Shown: positions 62,012 to 64,000 of the stretch, one piece after another | Layout of the letters: each line of letters starts with the position of its first letter | How positions within the stretch are numbered: the stretch's first letter is position 1 | Assembly (NCBI GenBank): GCA_911728455.2 | Contig: OU452222.1 | Coordinates: 19,292,559-19,356,558 of the forward strand | Source: Marthasterias glacialis | Lineage: Eukaryota; Echinodermata; Asteroidea; Forcipulatida; Asteriidae | DNA: 64,000 nt | Reading direction: 5' to 3' | Translations under genes and position numbers: made by a program | The notes under the pieces: generated by a model | Database searches by the model: none | Told to the model about the DNA's origin: nothing | Seen by the model: only the letters and a program-made list of their open reading frames with translations

Positions 62012-64000
62012 GTAGGATCTTTTAATTAATGTGGAACCTTAGAAGAAAATAAATAAATAAACAGCTGCGGGTTAATTTGATCATTTTAAGGCACGGGGAA
62101 ATACAAGGGTTTTTCTTTAAGGAGGGGGTGGAGACCGGGGTGTCAGAGCGAACTTTCACTCATCGGTGCAGGTGGCGTGGGAGACTTGGCATGGTAGGCC
62201 CTCCGCCCTTCTCTTCGACTTAGACGGTATGTTTCATTAGGTCTATTTTTTCTTGATTTTTTTCGGTAGAATCTTCTAAAACTTTAGAGCCTGAATTTTA
62301 GAAGCTGGCTCTGGACAATTGTGTGATGTCACTGGATATTATTTGTCAAGGTGCACTGACCTCGTTTCAAGATAGTCATGTCGTGCCAAAATTTCCGACG
62401 ACAGTTGTATCTTTTCAAAAGTTTGACCAAAATAATAATTTTAGAAAAAATAATAATCGTTCTCTTTGTCCTACTTCGCTGGGTTCCTGCAACCACCATC
62501 AAGGCCTCCACCGAGCCACCACCCCATGGTGAATGCTTTCTTAGTCATCCATTCCATTTTCATTTATAAGTTCCTTCACCAACAGAGTTTCTCAAGTATT
62601 TTTTTTAACATTCCTCCCGATAACCACCCTCCCTCACTTATTCCCAACTATATTTGTTTTTGCTTCATAATTCCTCATCAAACAAGTCTATCACTAATCA
62701 CGTCATAACAGAACTCCATTGATCTTATTGACACAGGCCCTTTTCGGAACTGAGGCTTCGGCTTTGAATCCGGCACAGACTCCGTCAGGGCATTTTTTTT
62801 TGAACAAGTACTTTTGGTAACGGAGCTTCAAACTTGCAGACGGAGCCAAGAGCCAGAGGCGAAGCCGAAGCCGCGGTCTCGAAAAGGGCCTGCCCACGAG
62901 ACACAAGAAGACTCTTAACACCAGAAAAAAATTAATTATTCTGACGTCAAATTTATTCACCGTGAAAAGTACCAGGGTTAGAAATTGTACTTTGTAAAAG
63001 CACATTAACCGGTTGCAAACACCATTTTTTTTTAAATGTTGTGCACAGCATTAATTCAGACTTCACTAGAGTAGTTATTTTGGCAGTGGCTGTCAGTCAG
63101 GCATTTCGTGGATGACGTCAGTCGACTGGAGTCGATAAATTCCTACACAACCCAACTGGGCCTATACAGACGTATGTTATTACAGCGGATTTAAAAATGT
63201 CAAAATATGAGTTTTAATAGTAAATTTTATTCCGAGTGTATTAATTAAAAATTAAAATGTTGTCCAGTTTTACGCGTTAATTAGTGAGCGTGTTATTATC
63301 TGGGTGTGTCATTTGCTACTGTGACGTCATTCACGAAGTGCCTACCTGTTACTAGCTCAGCCTAGTTATTCAAACATGCATAATTTACAGAGTACAGCCT
63401 AAAACTACATTTTCATTAATCTATAGCACCAATAGTTTTCTTCTAAGAAATTTCTTCTTCTTCTATTGCTTTATTAAACAAAGCCACATACTCAAACAGA
63501 GGCTCGTAGGTGAAAAAATAGCCTCTGAACTTTTGAAATTACAGTTCATCTCTGGTCCTGTGAGACAGGTAACCAGACCAAGATGGCGGCAGTAAGTTAT
63601 AATAGCACCAATTAAAAATTCAAGGAAATGAGAGCAGGAACCAGCCTCATTATTATTATTTTTATTAGTATTGCTCGCACCAACAACTCGCTGTATGGTC
63701 AGTCGAATACGTTGTTTTAAGAATAAACAAATTCTTGTTGTCAATCTACAAACAAGTTAACAAGAGCAAAAACATCTCACTAATGGAAAATGTAATTAAA
63801 AAAAGGGAGGAAGTAGAATCAAACATTATTTAAAGAGATAATTTCGGTTTTTTAACCATACTTACTTTAGTTAAGGAAATGAAAATTTAGTTAATTTGCC
63901 CATAGAAAAGGTGTGTTTTTGTATATTTTTAATGAGAATTATTATTATTATATTTCTGTTAATATAAGTAGAATGTTAATTAAATCCTACTGTCAAAAAG
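62012..64000. other. Non-coding stretch downstream of the unidentified exon
   Basis: AT-rich sequence with one MITE (62734-62893). Isolated CRE-like strings occur near 63113 and 63321. No exon is recognised; if the head-to-head gene is real, this is its first intron. Confidence 0.4.
62734..62893. mobile_element. MITE, AGGCCCTTTTCGA family, copy 3
   Basis: Left CAGGCCCTTTTCGGAACTGA, right CGCGGTCTCGAAAAGGGCCTG; GAGGCTTCGGCTT pairs with GAAGCCGAAGCC. Confidence 0.7.

Overview
This window is intron-rich nuclear DNA from an animal. All three recognisable genes are housekeeping enzymes with vertebrate-like exon structure and strong similarity to human proteins, set in dense SINEs, foldback/MITE DNA transposons and minisatellites. 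The tRNA-headed SINEs (heads containing GATCAGCAGAGTGTGGGTTC) and the long, repeat-filled introns suggest a marine deuterostome, probably an echinoderm. The phylum call is an inference from memory; the gene calls rest on exon-by-exon translation.

Layout: (1) 474-29781, minus strand: xanthine dehydrogenase. 26 exons cover the first 1111 codons; about 230 C-terminal codons lie beyond position 1. Exon phases join without a break, including a 58-nt exon 2 at 26736-26793. (2) 29782-32956: upstream region shared by XDH (leftward) and DHODH (rightward), filled by a ~1.1-kb foldback and two palindromic MITEs. (3) 32957-40953, plus strand: mitochondrial dihydroorotate dehydrogenase, 9 exons, 386 aa; the two-codon first exon is inferred. 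(4) 40954-44122: convergent 3' regions, with a degenerate minisatellite that reaches the last codons of the next gene. (5) 44123-61801, minus strand: proteasome subunit alpha type-7, 6 exons, 254 aa. Its 10.3-kb intron 4 holds an ~8.9-kb array of Helitron-like units; its intron 1 holds two long foldbacks. (6) 61892-62011, plus strand: first coding exon of an unidentified gene, head to head with PSMA7 across 90 bp.

XDH (purine breakdown) and DHODH (pyrimidine synthesis) lie head to head 3.2 kb apart. PSMA7 is functionally unrelated.

Most unusual: the intron 4 array is built from repeats that combine an ETS-type inverted pair (ACTTCCGGT/ACCGGAAGT), a DR4-type nuclear-receptor-like pair (AGGTCA-AATG-GGGTCA) and closely spaced double CRE palindromes (TGACGTCA). 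Also notable are a palindromic MITE family with 9-bp target duplications around the DHODH start, substitutions at two XDH substrate-pocket positions, and PSMA7 terminal codons made of minisatellite sequence.
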